From contig CALFEN010000214.1 in the NCBI GenBank assembly GCA_937950065.1, forward strand, positions 1 to 16,603: 16,603 nucleotides of DNA. Reading direction: 5' to 3'. Below are positions 16,341-16,603 of the stretch, one piece after another; the stretch's first letter is position 1, and every line of letters begins with the position of its first letter. The position numbers and the translations under genes were made by a program. The notes under the pieces were generated by a model. That model ran no database searches. It worked only from the letters and a program-made list of their open reading frames with translations, and was not told the DNA's origin. The DNA comes from an uncultured bacterium. GTDB lineage: Bacteria > Patescibacteria > JAEDAM01 > Absconditabacterales > Absconditicoccaceae.

Positions 16341-16603
16341 TTAAGGTTTAAAATTTTTGTCGTAATATGACAGTATTTTCTTATAAAGTTTTTTGAATGG
16401 CAGCGGATGGTAGCCAAATCAATGTTTTTTTGCAAAGATTATGTCAGGCAGTTTTCCTTTCATCAGAGTTTTTAATATTTTTTTTAGTCATTTTTTGTCC
16501 CGTATCTGATCGGATTTAATGCTAAAAATATATTCGAATATTCTATAATCCAGAAATGGAGCTCTAGCTTCTATAGCGTTTTTCATACTCATTCTGTCAG
16601 CCT
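16341..16603 (-). CDS. asnB: Asparagine synthetase (glutamine-hydrolysing), C-terminal end only
   Basis: The last 87 or so residues; the gene begins beyond the window edge. Family signatures: DRMSMKNAIEARAPFLDYR (SMxxxxExRxPFLDxR motif of the synthetase domain) and, after a KKGLKKILK stretch, LPDIIFAKKHGFGYHP (LPxxIxxRKKxGFxxP motif). The enzyme makes asparagine from aspartate, ATP and glutamine; AsnB-like amidotransferases inside polysaccharide clusters may instead amidate sugar acids. The Gly in KKGL and the Gly in KHGFG are TGA. Stop TAA at 16341-16343. The N-terminal glutaminase domain cannot be checked here. Confidence 0.85.

Noticed and set aside
1..16603. Code 4 (TGA = tryptophan, as in mycoplasmas)
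   Set aside because: TGG is used at conserved tryptophans (for example GGWT, HIREW) while TGA lies at conserved glycines; reading it as Trp would destroy the SAM-binding and glycosyltransferase motifs.

Overview
The window is AT-rich and reads as fragmented genes under the standard code. It becomes a tight set of full-length genes when TGA is read as glycine. In-frame TGA falls where conserved families need glycine: the SAM-binding motif of a methyltransferase, the glycine before the radical-SAM cluster of a tRNA methylthiotransferase, the GGWT motif of a fibrinogen-like domain, the GL-P turn of a GT4 glycosyltransferase. TGG is kept for tryptophan. This is genetic code 25, known from the Gracilibacteria (BD1-5) and Absconditabacteria (SR1), ultra-small Patescibacteria/CPR bacteria that are thought to live attached to hosts. 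I cannot say which of the two it is. All CDS coordinates below are for TGA = Gly with TAA/TAG as the only stops.

Layout. 1-202 (+): 3' end of a glycine-rich, probably surface-exposed protein. 277-1491 (+): mtaB-like radical-SAM tRNA methylthiotransferase, with the only clear Shine-Dalgarno of the window. 1578-6702 (-): five genes: a DnaE-like PHP-domain protein lacking the polymerase core, an 839-residue exported/membrane protein with a possible TIM-barrel glycosidase-like ectodomain, a LysE-family exporter, a small DUF5668/LiaI-LiaF-like membrane protein, and an unknown charged helical protein. 6703-6965: AT-rich spacer with a terminator. 6966-8201 (-) and 8294-10738 (+): a divergent pair, a membrane-anchored pilin-like protein with a fibrinogen-related domain and a large GT-C-type membrane glycosyltransferase. 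They are separated by a 92-bp spacer whose two promoters lie inside a perfect 14-bp inverted repeat.

10685-16603 (-): surface polysaccharide genes in transcription order: asparagine synthetase (3' end only), a methyltransferase, a GT4 and a GT2 glycosyltransferase (translationally coupled), a 480-bp hairpin-rich non-coding stretch, a second methyltransferase and a Wzx-like flippase whose 3' end overlaps the convergent GT-C gene by 54 bp. Two non-coding islands (12588-13069 and 15963-16340) carry long inverted repeats, including a palindromic, MITE-like element at 16219-16331.

Taken together, most genes concern the cell envelope: making a glycan (GT2, GT4, methyltransferases, amidotransferase), flipping it (flippase), transferring sugars on the outside (GT-C), and displaying adhesive proteins (FReD protein, glycine-rich protein). 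That suits an epibiont, but this link is inference. No rRNA, tRNA or CRISPR array was seen.
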